This document shows, piece by piece, positions 16,643-24,593 of a DNA stretch of 64,000 nt. Location of the stretch: the NCBI RefSeq assembly GCF_000384395.1, contig NZ_ARWE01000001.1, forward strand, positions 1 through 64,000, given 5' to 3'. The number at the start of each line of letters is the position of its first letter. Within the stretch, counting starts at the first letter, position 1. The translations under genes and the position numbers were made by a program. The notes beneath the pieces are model-generated. The model searched no databases and was not told the DNA's origin. It worked only from the letters and a program-made list of their open reading frames with translations. Source of the stretch: Geopsychrobacter electrodiphilus DSM 16401 (GTDB lineage Bacteria; Desulfobacterota; Desulfuromonadia; Desulfuromonadales; Geopsychrobacteraceae).

Positions 16643-17752
16643 ATGGAAAATTTTAGCACAGCTTTCGTCGGCTTGGACGTCCACAAAAATTCTATCGATA
16701 TCGCCATTGCCGAATTTGGTCGTACTGGCGAGGTTCGGCATTACGGTGCTGTCGGCGGCGATCTCGATGCTCTCGGCAAAGCGGTGCGCAAGCTGCGCTC
16801 GCGTCATTCCACTCTCCACTTTGCCTACGAAGCTGGCCCCTGTGGCTATGAGGTTTATCGCTACCTGCATGGACAAGGTCTCGACTGCGTGGTGATTGCC
16901 CCATCGCTGATTCCGAGGCGTCCCGGAGATCGTATCAAGACCGATCGTCGTGATGCCCTGCAACTTGCGCGTCTTCATCGCTCTGGGGAATTAACCCCGA
17001 TCTATGTGCCGCATCCTGAGGATGAAGCGATTCGCGACCTGGTTCGCTGTCGTGAGGATGCCCGGATTGCCCGGCATAAATCTCGCCAGCAGTTGAAAGC
17101 GCTGCTGTTGCGCAACGGTATCCGCTACGAGGGTAAGTCCTCCTGGATTCCGGCCCACCTGCGCTGGTTGTCTGAACTGCGTTTGCCGCAACCAGCCCAG
17201 CAGATCGCCTTCCAAGAGTATCTCGATGCCACGAGCAACGCTCAAGAGCGGGTCGAGCGACTAGAGAGACAGATCAGTGTCCAGATCGATTCCTGGCGGA
17301 TGAAACCGTTGATCGCTGCCTACCAGTCATTGCGCGGAGTGCAGTTGGTGGTGGCTGCTACCGTAGCTGCTGAATTGGGTGACCTGCGCCGCTTCGACAA
17401 TCCCCGCCAACTGTCGGCCTATGTCGGTCTGGTCCCGAGTGAGCATTCCAGCGGGGCCAGTACAAGACGTGGAGGCATCACCAAAACCGGCAACGTCCAT
17501 GTGCGTCGTATATTGGTCGAAGCCGCTTGGGCCTATCGCCTGCCGCCACGGGTGTCGCGCATCATCCGCTTGCGGCAGGAGAACCTGCCATCGGCGATCA
17601 ACGAGATTTCCTGGCAGGCGCAACTGCGTCTCTGTGGGCGTTATCGGCGGCTTATGGCGTCCGGCAAGTGCAAGCAACAAACGGTCACCGCCATTGCTCG
17701 TGAACTTTTGGGCTACCTCTGGGCCATCGCGAAGGAGGTCAGGGTCGGCTAA
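16643..17752 (+). CDS. IS1111-type DEDD transposase
   Basis: 369 residues, a normal length. The N-terminal RuvC-like DEDD domain has Asp12 (GLDVHKN), Glu63 (AYEAGPCG) and Asp101/Asp104 (IKTDRRDA). The C-terminal Transposase_20 domain has SLRGVQLVVAATVAAELGD, FDNPRQLSAYVGLVPSEHSSG and RRGGITKTGN with the expected catalytic serine. AAGGAGAC lies upstream of the ATG. These recombinases are directed to their target by an element-encoded RNA. Intact, so the element may still move. It runs opposite to the cassette genes. Confidence 0.95.
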   Translation: MENFSTAFVGLDVHKNSIDIAIAEFGRTGEVRHYGAVGGDLDALGKAVRKLRSRHSTLHFAYEAGPCGYEVYRYLHGQGLDCVVIAPSLIPRRPGDRIKTDRRDALQLARLHRSGELTPIYVPHPEDEAIRDLVRCREDARIARHKSRQQLKALLLRNGIRYEGKSSWIPAHLRWLSELRLPQPAQQIAFQEYLDATSNAQERVERLERQISVQIDSWRMKPLIAAYQSLRGVQLVVAATVAAELGDLRRFDNPRQLSAYVGLVPSEHSSGASTRRGGITKTGNVHVRRILVEAAWAYRLPPRVSRIIRLRQENLPSAINEISWQAQLRLCGRYRRLMASGKCKQQTVTAIARELLGYLWAIAKEVRVG

Positions 17753-18034
17753 GTAGTGTTATGACAACCTACATCCCCACTGGCATGGGGCGAGGTGCAG
17801 CCACGGTCAGGAGAACCCTCGGGAACCGTTATGGGCGCGACAGAAAAGGTCGAAATGCCCGATCCTAGAGTGAGGCAGCTCCGTGACGTAATACGGTCAG
17901 GTGGTAACCAACCCACGAATATCAGCAGGATCAACCGTCGCAAAGACGGCTCCACCTCGCTTCATGCCTTCGGGGATGTGCATAAAAGTAAAAGAGCAAA
18001 GCCAAGGGAGCAGTGTGCCTACTTGACAGATGTA
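17753..18034 (+). ncRNA. Candidate guide (bridge/seeker) RNA region of the IS
   Basis: 280 bp between the transposase stop and the right inverted repeat with no gene. In the IS1111 group the guide RNA lies on this 3' side. GAACCGTTATG at 17823-17833 shares eight bases (AACCGTTA) with the reverse complement of the attC target core and its flank. The RNA ends and fold are not resolved by eye. Confidence 0.5.
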
Positions 18035-18043
18035 AACCATATC

Positions 18044-18155
18044 AACGGTTTGAGATAAGCGGCGACGACGAACTGTTTACGCTAACACCACAATTTGATT
18101 TTGTTTTTCGTGAAGCACCCAGCTATTTTCCGTCCGCTTGATTTTCTGGTTAGCT
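18044..18155 (-). repeat. attC site 14, interrupted by the IS
   Basis: AACGGTTTGAGATAAGCGGCGACG...CGTCCGCTTGATTTTCTG-GTTAGCT. The outer GCTA of the left core lies 1.5 kb away at 16519-16522. Confidence 0.9.
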
Positions 18156-19058
18156 GCGGTTTTTATTATTGTTGTGCATTACTGAGAATGCTTCTTTGTT
18201 AATTCTTTTATTCTCAATAAGGGTTACAAGCCCAGCGAAATTGAAACCTGCAACAGGAGCTAGAAGTTGTCCTCTGAGTCCACCAATCAGCCCGTTTATG
18301 TAGCTGAAATTTGTTTCATACGCAGACTGAAATGCAAGACAATCTGTAACATTAACCGTAGCAATAAGATCTGGTAATAGATTTGGGTCGTTTTTTTCAA
18401 TGTAAGGAATGAATACCCACATTTTGTCGGTGGTAGCTGTAAAAGCATCAATTGCTAACTGAAGGCTTTTGGCTGCACCCCAGGTACTCATAAGAAACGA
18501 AATATGCTTGCTGGAGAGGCGGTGACAGTTGATTGATAATGCACTAAGCCTTTCTCGTGTTGATACAAATTTGGGAAGGTTCTCCATTATATGTTGAGCG
18601 TTAAATATTGTATTAGGAGTCTCCCCATTTTTTTGAATGTTATTTATTGAATCAATCACAGTCTCGATAAAAATATTTGTGTTTGTGAGAAGACCACATG
18701 CTTCTGCAAAAAATTCCTCAATTTCACCAGCAGCCGATATTTTTATTTGAGCATTTAACTGTTGTTTCCAGTTTGCTGTTGCTGTGTGAAACGCAAATAA
18801 AAATCCAAGAATAGTTAATAATGATGATGTTATAGCTATTTTATAATCGGTTGAAATATTGGCCAGCCAATCTATCAGTTCTTGTGGCGTAAACGGAGTT
18901 ACTACACTATTTGAAAAAAGAAAAAAGTATATTGATGCAGACAATATGAGGACACCAATGAGGGTTGAGGTAAGAAACCTCCAGAAGTAACCTGAGATGA
19001 CCAATACATAGAAAAGCCTGGTGGACAACCATGGTGGTATTTTAAATATAAGGTGCAA
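18150..19058 (-). CDS. Two-helix membrane protein with cytoplasmic domain
   Basis: 302 residues from a TTG at 19058, chosen because AGGAG lies 7 nt upstream; the longer frame to 19136 is translated attC. Helices at about 18-48 and 75-95 are followed by a long helical soluble region (about 100-300) without a known motif. The TAA stop is in the attC core. The two-helix plus cytosolic layout is also seen in membrane effectors, but no effector family is recognised. Confidence 0.65.
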   Translation of the reverse strand: MHLIFKIPPWLSTRLFYVLVISGYFWRFLTSTLIGVLILSASIYFFLFSNSVVTPFTPQELIDWLANISTDYKIAITSSLLTILGFLFAFHTATANWKQQLNAQIKISAAGEIEEFFAEACGLLTNTNIFIETVIDSINNIQKNGETPNTIFNAQHIMENLPKFVSTRERLSALSINCHRLSSKHISFLMSTWGAAKSLQLAIDAFTATTDKMWVFIPYIEKNDPNLLPDLIATVNVTDCLAFQSAYETNFSYINGLIGGLRGQLLAPVAGFNFAGLVTLIENKRINKEAFSVMHNNNKNRS

Positions 19059-19083
19059 TTCAGGGCTCCTAAATTTTTGGGCA

Positions 19084-19202
19084 GCTAACGGTTCGTGATA
19101 ACCGGCGGCGGCGTGAAGGTTCGGCCCCCACCGCAATTTTAGATTTTTCTTTTTTGGCCAAAAACAGACGTGTTTTCCGTCCGGTTGATTAGTTTGTTAG
19201 GT
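19084..19202 (-). repeat. attC site 13
   Basis: GCTAACGGTTCGTGATAACCGG...CGTCCGGTTGATTAGTTT-GTTAGGT. ACCGG/CCGGT stem variant. Confidence 0.9.
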
Positions 19203-19857
19203 TAATTTTGTTTGTTGCCTCAACCAGGGCTATTTGTAATACGCCTCCCAATTGGCATAATAACCTGTCAAATTCGCCGCACAGTTTTAGAATTTCAACT
19301 GGCTGTAAATTGAAGACTATTCTCAGTTGCTCATCTAGTTCGTTGTGACGATGGGCTGAGCATACAATTCTTATGTCTTTAAGTTGATGGTGATTTTCTT
19401 TTTTGAACTTATTTATTTCTTTTATTACTGGGTTTATTTCTTCCAATATTTGTTCTTCTGGAAACATCTTGAGAACCGATTCCCGAAATTCTTTATTTAT
19501 TATTTTGGGCAGATCCTGTGATGCTTCATAGAGAATTACAGCTGCATGGCGTGCGTAAAATCTTTTTTGCCACATGTCGGGTTCGAACATGAGTTTTTCG
19601 CCAATGATTGCAAGGTCGAAAGAGCAAACATTTATATACCCAGATACGTTCCAAATTTTTTCTACGTCTGGGAGGGAAAGTTTCTCAGCTGTTTCTCGTC
19701 CACTCGCGATTACTTGGAGAGTTTTTTCAAGAGTTTCAAGTTTCCCCTTCCAGTCTTTCTTTAGCTTAGCTGCGTTTTGGTTGATTAGAGCATAAAGTTC
19801 ATCTGCTTCGGTTGAATCAGGTCCGTATATTTTTTTCAGATCGAGCTTAATCGTCAT
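19189..19857 (-). CDS. Hypothetical helical protein
   Basis: 222 residues, soluble and helix-rich with many Lys/Glu. KLKKDWKGKLETLEKTLQ near residue 32 may form a coiled coil. HRHNELDEQLRIVFNLQPVEIL near 168 has no family match. The last codons read through the attC core and stop within the attC. A cassette gene. Confidence 0.6.
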   Translation of the reverse strand: MTIKLDLKKIYGPDSTEADELYALINQNAAKLKKDWKGKLETLEKTLQVIASGRETAEKLSLPDVEKIWNVSGYINVCSFDLAIIGEKLMFEPDMWQKRFYARHAAVILYEASQDLPKIINKEFRESVLKMFPEEQILEEINPVIKEINKFKKENHHQLKDIRIVCSAHRHNELDEQLRIVFNLQPVEILKLCGEFDRLLCQLGGVLQIALVEATNKINLTN

Positions 19858-19870
19858 TTTATTTTATAAA

Positions 19871-19972
19871 CCTAACGGTTGAAATAAGCGGTGGTGACGT
19901 GCCCTGTGTGACCCACAGAGCTATTCGTGAACCGCACATGTATTTTCCATCCGCTTGATTGGATGGTTAGCA
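19871..19972 (-). repeat. attC site 12
   Basis: CCTAACGGTTGAAATAAGCGGTGG...CATCCGCTTGATTGGATG-GTTAGCA. Short-loop variant. Confidence 0.9.
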
Positions 19973-20406
19973 GGCTTTTTAGAATTACGCTGCCACTTCA
20001 TAAGTGTATAAATTTTCACAATTTCTGAAATGAGGAATAGAAGGATCGCGGCAACAGGCGGCAGAAAATCTAAACGGCCCAGGATGACGAATGCGAAATA
20101 AATTGATGGTGTAACCATGACTACGCGAAATGGTGTTTGGCAATAAGCCATCCAAGCACCACTGGGTTTTCTTAAAACAAGCAGGATGCCTGAGAGCGGT
20201 ATTGAGATGAAAAGGGCTAGACTTATGAAAGTAATTGCGGCAAATGACCACGAGCCGCCTAGAGTGTTCTCTATGTTTATCAATGCTTCTATCAAATTGG
20301 TGTAATAAGGAATTCCACCTTTCAAAGTAGAAGAAACTGCGTATATGACAAAAAATGTCAAATCGCAAACACCCCAAAAAACAACTGTTTTTTCAATTGG
20401 TTTCAT
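19921..20406 (-). CDS. Four-helix membrane protein
   Basis: 161 residues with helices at about 9-27, 50-80, 93-110 and 114-135. A GILLVLRKPSGAWMAYCQTPFRVV loop is shared with small bacterial inner-membrane proteins of unknown function. The last 15 residues (NHPIKRMENTCAVHE) are encoded by the attC, an acquired tail. A cassette gene. Confidence 0.65.
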   Translation of the reverse strand: MKPIEKTVVFWGVCDLTFFVIYAVSSTLKGGIPYYTNLIEALINIENTLGGSWSFAAITFISLALFISIPLSGILLVLRKPSGAWMAYCQTPFRVVMVTPSIYFAFVILGRLDFLPPVAAILLFLISEIVKIYTLMKWQRNSKKPANHPIKRMENTCAVHE

Positions 20407-20419
20407 TCAAGTTTTGCCT

Positions 20420-20534
20420 GCTAACGGTTCGCGATAAGCGGTGGCGACGCGAGGTGATGGCCTAACACCGCAATTTGATTTTATTTGTGGGGAGCACCTA
20501 GCCCCATTCCATCCGCTTGATTTGCTTGTTAGAT
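20420..20534 (-). repeat. attC site 11
   Basis: GCTAACGGTTCGCGATAAGC...CATCCGCTTGATTTGCTT-GTTAGAT. Both cores intact. Confidence 0.9.
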
Positions 20535-20816
20535 CGCTCTTTTGTTTGCTTTTGCCCAGTCAGCGTGCAATTGAAAAAAGAGTCCAACCACCACCAAGGA
20601 TACGAATACAACCGCAGAAAAAACATATAGATTTATGCCTTTTGGCAGGTTGTAAATAAAAACCGCAAATAAACAGATATCGATCAGTTGTAGAAAAAAG
20701 AAAAAGCCCCATTTGCCGTCAGGGTTCCTCTGAACTGCAGACCCTCCTGTGCCACCGAAGGCTCGCTTCAGTTCGAAGAAATATTTTTCTTTGAATGTAT
20801 TTGGTTCAATATCCAT
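20529..20816 (-). CDS. Small two-helix membrane protein
   Basis: 95 residues from MDIEPNTFKEK; the upstream extension of the frame is translated attC. Charged N-terminal segment, helices at about 38-57 and 62-82, and a basic tail. The TAA stop lies in the attC core. Family not recognised. Confidence 0.65.
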   Translation of the reverse strand: MDIEPNTFKEKYFFELKRAFGGTGGSAVQRNPDGKWGFFFFLQLIDICLFAVFIYNLPKGINLYVFSAVVFVSLVVVGLFFQLHADWAKANKRAI

Positions 20817-20822
20817 TTGGCG

Positions 20823-20939
20823 ATCTAACGGTTTGAGATAAGCGGTGGCGACGCGAAGGTTCAGCCTACTACCGCAATTTGGTTTTGTTTTTTGGGAAGC
20901 ACCCAGCCCCATTCCATCCGCTTGATCAGCTTGTTATAC
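20823..20939 (-). repeat. attC site 10
   Basis: ATCTAACGGTTTGAGATAAGC...CATCCGCTTGATCAGCTT-GTTATAC. Both cores intact. Confidence 0.9.
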
Positions 20940-20943
20940 GTAA

Positions 20944-21675
20944 TTATTTCAAACCAAGTCGTTCAAACTCTTGGTTTACAAATTCAATTTTAAAACCAAT
21001 GCCAATACCTGAATTGGCATTAGCTTCGATAACCTGTGACATTGCCCCAAACCCTTGAGCCATCATGTTTGCGAACCCACCAAAATCGATACCCATGATT
21101 TGAACAGAGCCACGATTCGCTATGCCTGCACATTGCTGAGAAAGTTGAGATACTTGCAGTCCTAACTGCTGGAGTGATTGCCCGCCAAGAAAACGCCGCT
21201 GTGTCACAATACCAATAATTCCGCCGGTATTAACGTCTACGATGGGTCCGCCAGAGTTGCCACCATTTACAGAACCATCTATATAGAAAGCATGATCGTT
21301 AACAGGCCCAGAAATAATTGCTTCATGAACTAATAAGTCATGTATGCCATGAGGAAACCCTGCAAAGGCTATTCGTTCACCACGACTTGTTGATTGATTT
21401 GGTTTCGGAAGCAATACATTACGACCAGCAGGTAAGGGACCCCGGATCTCCAAAATAGCAAAGTCATACTGACTTTTATCGGAGTGGCTCAGAAGTTTAG
21501 TTTGAAATTGTTGCCCACCTTCAGTTACGGCAATAATTGGTTGGCCTGCAACTAAATGTGCCTCAATAACATGATGGTTAGTAATAACGATGGCATCACT
21601 TCGGAAACTAAAGCCACTTCCTGAGCTTTGACCACATACTATTCTAAAGATTGAATCTGCAAGTCTTTGGTGCAT
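20944..21675 (-). CDS. Trypsin-like serine protease
   Basis: 243 residues from MHQRLADSIF. The chymotrypsin-fold triad is present: His in IVITNHHVIEA (about 34), Asp in QYDFAILEI (about 71) and Ser in GSVNGGNSGGPIVD (about 143). GSGFSF precedes the His as in DegP/HtrA proteases, but there is no PDZ domain. No signal peptide is seen, so it probably acts in the cytoplasm. Such trypsin-like proteins occur both in quality control and in phage-defence modules. A cassette gene. Confidence 0.85.
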   Translation of the reverse strand: MHQRLADSIFRIVCGQSSGSGFSFRSDAIVITNHHVIEAHLVAGQPIIAVTEGGQQFQTKLLSHSDKSQYDFAILEIRGPLPAGRNVLLPKPNQSTSRGERIAFAGFPHGIHDLLVHEAIISGPVNDHAFYIDGSVNGGNSGGPIVDVNTGGIIGIVTQRRFLGGQSLQQLGLQVSQLSQQCAGIANRGSVQIMGIDFGGFANMMAQGFGAMSQVIEANANSGIGIGFKIEFVNQEFERLGLK

Positions 21676-21692
21676 ATCAATTCCTTTTCTAC

Positions 21693-21807
21693 GTATAACG
21701 ATCGTGATAAGCGGCGGCGACAAAATTGTTCGACTTACTACCGCAATTTGATTTTGTTTTCGGACAGCACCAAGCTATTTTCCGTCCGCTTGATTGCATT
21801 GTTATGC
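21693..21807 (-). repeat. attC site 9
   Basis: GTATAACGATCGTGATAAGC...CGTCCGCTTGATTGCATT-GTTATGC. Lacks part of the GACGCGA segment (reads GACAAAA). Confidence 0.9.
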
Positions 21808-21811
21808 ATGG

Positions 21812-22381
21812 TTATTGTTTAGTTAGATGCCAACCTGACTGATGAGGGCACTCATAAATTTCTAAATGTATTCCCTTTTGTCTCATTATTATTTTAGCTC
21901 TGTTCTTTGCGCCATCTTTGGATAAATAAAGTTCTTTAGAATTCCCCTTACTGTCGGCACAATATTTACATGTTACGCTCGGAGTATGATTTGATTTTGG
22001 ACTCAAATGAAAGTTACCGCATTGTTCACATTTATAAGGAACCTGTTCACCGTATGAAAGGCTCAGTTCTATCGCTGCGTCCTCTGCATGCATTAAATTA
22101 GAGTAAGAGACCCTCTTTTTACCAGTTTGCTTATTAATGCAATTGTCCCGGTTTTCTTCCCAAGTTTTTAGTTTTTTATAAATTGATTTATGATCTCTAT
22201 TTTTATTGAAATATTCTTCGTGTCTGTCTAATATTGAGAATTCATCATCATTTGGGTTTTCAAAATCTACAAATTCCTGTTCTTCTATTATTTTAAGCGC
22301 AACGGGAATTAACTCGTTGAGTCTTTGCCCATTCTTGATTAGCTCAAAAACCTCGTCGCTAGCCATACCTCTATATCTCAT
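21812..22381 (-). CDS. Hypothetical zinc-ribbon protein
   Basis: 189 residues. Helical N-terminal part, then a zinc-ribbon-like region: CEQCGNFHLSP near 121 and CKYC near 140. YECPHQSGWHLTKQ closes the protein and is typical of small zinc-binding cassette proteins. Possible nucleic-acid binding; function unknown. A cassette gene. Confidence 0.65.
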   Translation of the reverse strand: MRYRGMASDEVFELIKNGQRLNELIPVALKIIEEQEFVDFENPNDDEFSILDRHEEYFNKNRDHKSIYKKLKTWEENRDNCINKQTGKKRVSYSNLMHAEDAAIELSLSYGEQVPYKCEQCGNFHLSPKSNHTPSVTCKYCADSKGNSKELYLSKDGAKNRAKIIMRQKGIHLEIYECPHQSGWHLTKQ

Positions 22382-22407
22382 AATTTTGTCCTGTAATTAT
22401 TGTTGAT

Positions 22408-22524
22408 GCATAACGGTTTGAGATAAGCGGTGGCGACGCGAAGAAACGACCTACTACCGCAATTTGATTTTGTTTTTCGGGAAGCACCCAACTATTTTCC
22501 ATCCGCTTCATTTTCTTGTTAGGC
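22408..22524 (-). repeat. attC site 8
   Basis: GCATAACGGTTTGAGATAAGC...CATCCGCTTCATTTTCTT-GTTAGGC. Both cores intact. Confidence 0.9.
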
Positions 22525-22531
22525 AGCCTTT

Positions 22532-23284
22532 TTAAACATTAGATAGAATGCCAATATTTGGTTTCAGGGTAAGGCCTAGCTCTCGTGCAATTGCCCAGTA
22601 AAGGGCGGTGTCAGCTGCAACAATTGGGCGTTGGATCTTGGCTTCTAGTTCAGAAATAATGCCGAGAGTTCTAGCTCCTGCTCCTGTTACTACAATTGCT
22701 TCCGCGCTGGAAGCAGCCCCAGCAGAAAAAGTGATCGAATTGCTTGTCAGTTCATTTGTCATGGACCAGCCAAAATCTTCTATTTTTGTTTCTGGGCCAG
22801 CAACTCCTTGGTCTGAAAGCGACGAAACATGCACCACGTCAAAACCACACAGATTCATAAAATATGAGAAGCCGTCACGCCAAATATTGTCGTAATACGT
22901 ACAATTTACAGCTACCTTACTTACGCCTAGCGCCCTTAGAGCGTCAACCATGGCTAAGCTAGTCATGAGGGCAGGGATTTCAGCAGCATTTATTATTGAC
23001 TCATTTCTGTAACGTGCCTCTGCTTCTGACTGAACACAAGCCCAAGCAAATGGGCTACCAACCTGAGCAATGAGGTCGCAACCAATGGCCTTTATACTTC
23101 TTGCACATAAATTGAGTTCATTCTGAGTGTTTGCAATAGTCTCCAGCCGATAGTCAAATTCTGGAAGAAGAAGAGGTGCTTGCTGAGTTAGCACACATTC
23201 TTCAACCACTGTGGGGAACTCGGAAGGTGCCGGATCAAACCAAGCTGGTGGGCTAATAAAACCAATTTTTGGTTTGCTGTTCAT
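22532..23284 (-). CDS. Asp/Glu racemase-fold protein lacking both cysteines
   Basis: 250 residues, full length for the maleate isomerase/arylmalonate decarboxylase branch. KIGFISPPAWFDPAPSEFP at the start and RPIVAADTALYWAIARELGL at the end fit the family. The two catalytic Cys positions read LIAQVGSPFAW and IVVTGAGARTLG, with Gly instead of Cys in both. Other cysteines exist but not at those sites. It may have another chemistry or be a binding protein. A cassette gene. Confidence 0.8.
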   Translation of the reverse strand: MNSKPKIGFISPPAWFDPAPSEFPTVVEECVLTQQAPLLLPEFDYRLETIANTQNELNLCARSIKAIGCDLIAQVGSPFAWACVQSEAEARYRNESIINAAEIPALMTSLAMVDALRALGVSKVAVNCTYYDNIWRDGFSYFMNLCGFDVVHVSSLSDQGVAGPETKIEDFGWSMTNELTSNSITFSAGAASSAEAIVVTGAGARTLGIISELEAKIQRPIVAADTALYWAIARELGLTLKPNIGILSNV

Positions 23285-23294
23285 ATTTCAGATG

Positions 23295-23410
23295 CCTAAC
23301 GGTCGTGATAAGCGGTGGCGACGCGAACTTGCGTGACCTACCGAAATTTTAGGCTTTGTTTTTCGGGGAGCACCCCGCCATTTTCCATCCGCTTGATTGC
23401 CTGGTTGTAT
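23295..23410 (-). repeat. attC site 7
   Basis: CCTAACGGTCGTGATAAGC...CATCCGCTTGATTGCCTG-GTTGTAT. The right core GTTGTAT is the exact complement of the left core ATACAAC of site 6. Confidence 0.9.
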
Positions 23411-23586
23411 TGCTGTTTCTACAGCGACGATCTGATTCAATTCTGACAGGATTGGGTTGAATACTTTTGATGCCTTTGACTGAAATTGCCTCTATTCAGC
23501 GTTTCAATTCGACACCTCAAATTCAGTCGGGCATATTCTGCTTCGGCAACCACTTCTGCTTGTTGATGCCTTTAATTCATTTTGCA
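23411..23586. other. ORF-less cassette
   Basis: About 176 bp between two complete attC sites with no reading frame of note on either strand. It holds repeated TTGATGCCTTT/TTTGATGCCTTTG words. It may carry a promoter, a small RNA or a tiny peptide. Confidence 0.6.
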
Positions 23587-23703
23587 ATACAACGGTTCAT
23601 GATAAGCGGTGGCGACGCGAACTTGCGTGACTTACCGCAATTTTAGATTTTGTTTTCGAGGAGCACCCAGCCCCATTCCATCCGCTTGATTTTTTTGTTA
23701 GGG
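23587..23703 (-). repeat. attC site 6
   Basis: ATACAACGGTTCATGATAAGC...CATCCGCTTGATTTTTTT-GTTAGGG. Left core ATACAAC pairs with the GTTGTAT of site 7. Confidence 0.9.
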
Positions 23704-24456
23704 ATTTTTTAGTAGTTGGTCACTTTGAAAAAGAAGAATTAATTCTTCATAACTCAATGGTTCTTCGCTGGCTACATTTTCATGGTAATTTCTAAGCCAA
23801 GCACTCTTCTCCTTCAGTCGAGCGTCTGTCTCTGCCGCAATCTCTAAATTGATGACAGTTTGATTGTGCTTTGAAAAATATTTTGCAGAGCCTTCATCTT
23901 CATATATTATTTGATCCATTCCTTTTAGATAGTCTATGAAATATTCTCCATCTTTGTCTTGCGATACAAACCTTCTGTGATGATGCAGCCAAGAATCTTT
24001 ATGTTCAGTATCTTTGAATATGTCCTTGTCGATAATAATTCTGGATGTTTTAGCTATTTTAGACTCTATATCGTAAGCACGATTGAGGGCCGGCCCAAAA
24101 AGAGTGTTTTTTTCCGCGTAGATTTCACCACAAGTCAAAGCGCCGCGTACGAGGACCCCTTGCTCTGCGAGACTGCCTTGTGCATACGCCAGCAGGAAAA
24201 CTTCTGTACTCAGATCCCCTTCCCTTAAAAATAAGTCCGAGTCAGGGTCAACAAAGCGAGCACGTACTATTGAATCAGAAAACATCAAAACTCTTAAATC
24301 GCCAGGATTTGTTGTGTCTCCAAAACCACCAAGCTTATCTTTCGTGTGATAGTGGAATTTGGACAAAGATTCATAGACTTCCTCTGGGGGTGACTTATGG
24401 ACTAACTGGCGAAATCCCAATATGTCTAGAAATGTGAAAATTGCTTTTTTATACAT
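23698..24456 (-). CDS. Class III nucleotide cyclase-like protein
   Basis: 252 residues from MYKKAIFTFLDILGF; the upstream part of the frame is attC. Cyclase pattern in order: Asp11 in FLDILGF, Asp61 in LMFSDSIVRARF (candidate metal ligands), then VLVRGALTCGEIYAE and LFGPALNRAYDIESK, which parallel the VRIGIHTGEV and GDAVNLAARLES of adenylate/guanylate cyclases. Proteins of this shape include the Pycsar pyrimidine cyclases of phage defence. No partner effector is adjacent in the same cassette. The TAA stop is in the attC core. Confidence 0.7.
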   Translation of the reverse strand: MYKKAIFTFLDILGFRQLVHKSPPEEVYESLSKFHYHTKDKLGGFGDTTNPGDLRVLMFSDSIVRARFVDPDSDLFLREGDLSTEVFLLAYAQGSLAEQGVLVRGALTCGEIYAEKNTLFGPALNRAYDIESKIAKTSRIIIDKDIFKDTEHKDSWLHHHRRFVSQDKDGEYFIDYLKGMDQIIYEDEGSAKYFSKHNQTVINLEIAAETDARLKEKSAWLRNYHENVASEEPLSYEELILLFQSDQLLKNP

Positions 24457-24460
24457 GGTC

Positions 24461-24577
24461 CCTAACGGTTCATGATAACCGGCGGCGGCGAAATGCTCGA
24501 ACACCACCGCAATTTCAGATTTTGCTTTTCAATTTAGTGCAGACGTATTTTCCGTCCGGTTGATTGGTTTGTTAGGT
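24461..24577 (-). repeat. attC site 5
   Basis: CCTAACGGTTCATGATAACCGG...CGTCCGGTTGATTGGTTT-GTTAGGT. ACCGG/CCGGT variant. Confidence 0.9.
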
Positions 24578-24593
24578 GCATTTATTCGTTTGC

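Larger units (their letters stand above)
16523..18043 (+). mobile_element. IS1111-group (IS110 family) insertion in an attC core
   Basis: About 1.52 kb. Subterminal inverted repeats ATATGGTTCACACCT (16527-) and, in reverse complement, ATATGGTTTACATCT (ending 18042) match at 13 of 15 bases. The left flank ends GCTA and the right flank begins AACGGTTTGAGATAAGC, so the element split a GCTAACGG core with no clear target duplication. One DEDD transposase lies inside and a noncoding region follows it, as in the IS1111 group. Confidence 0.9.
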
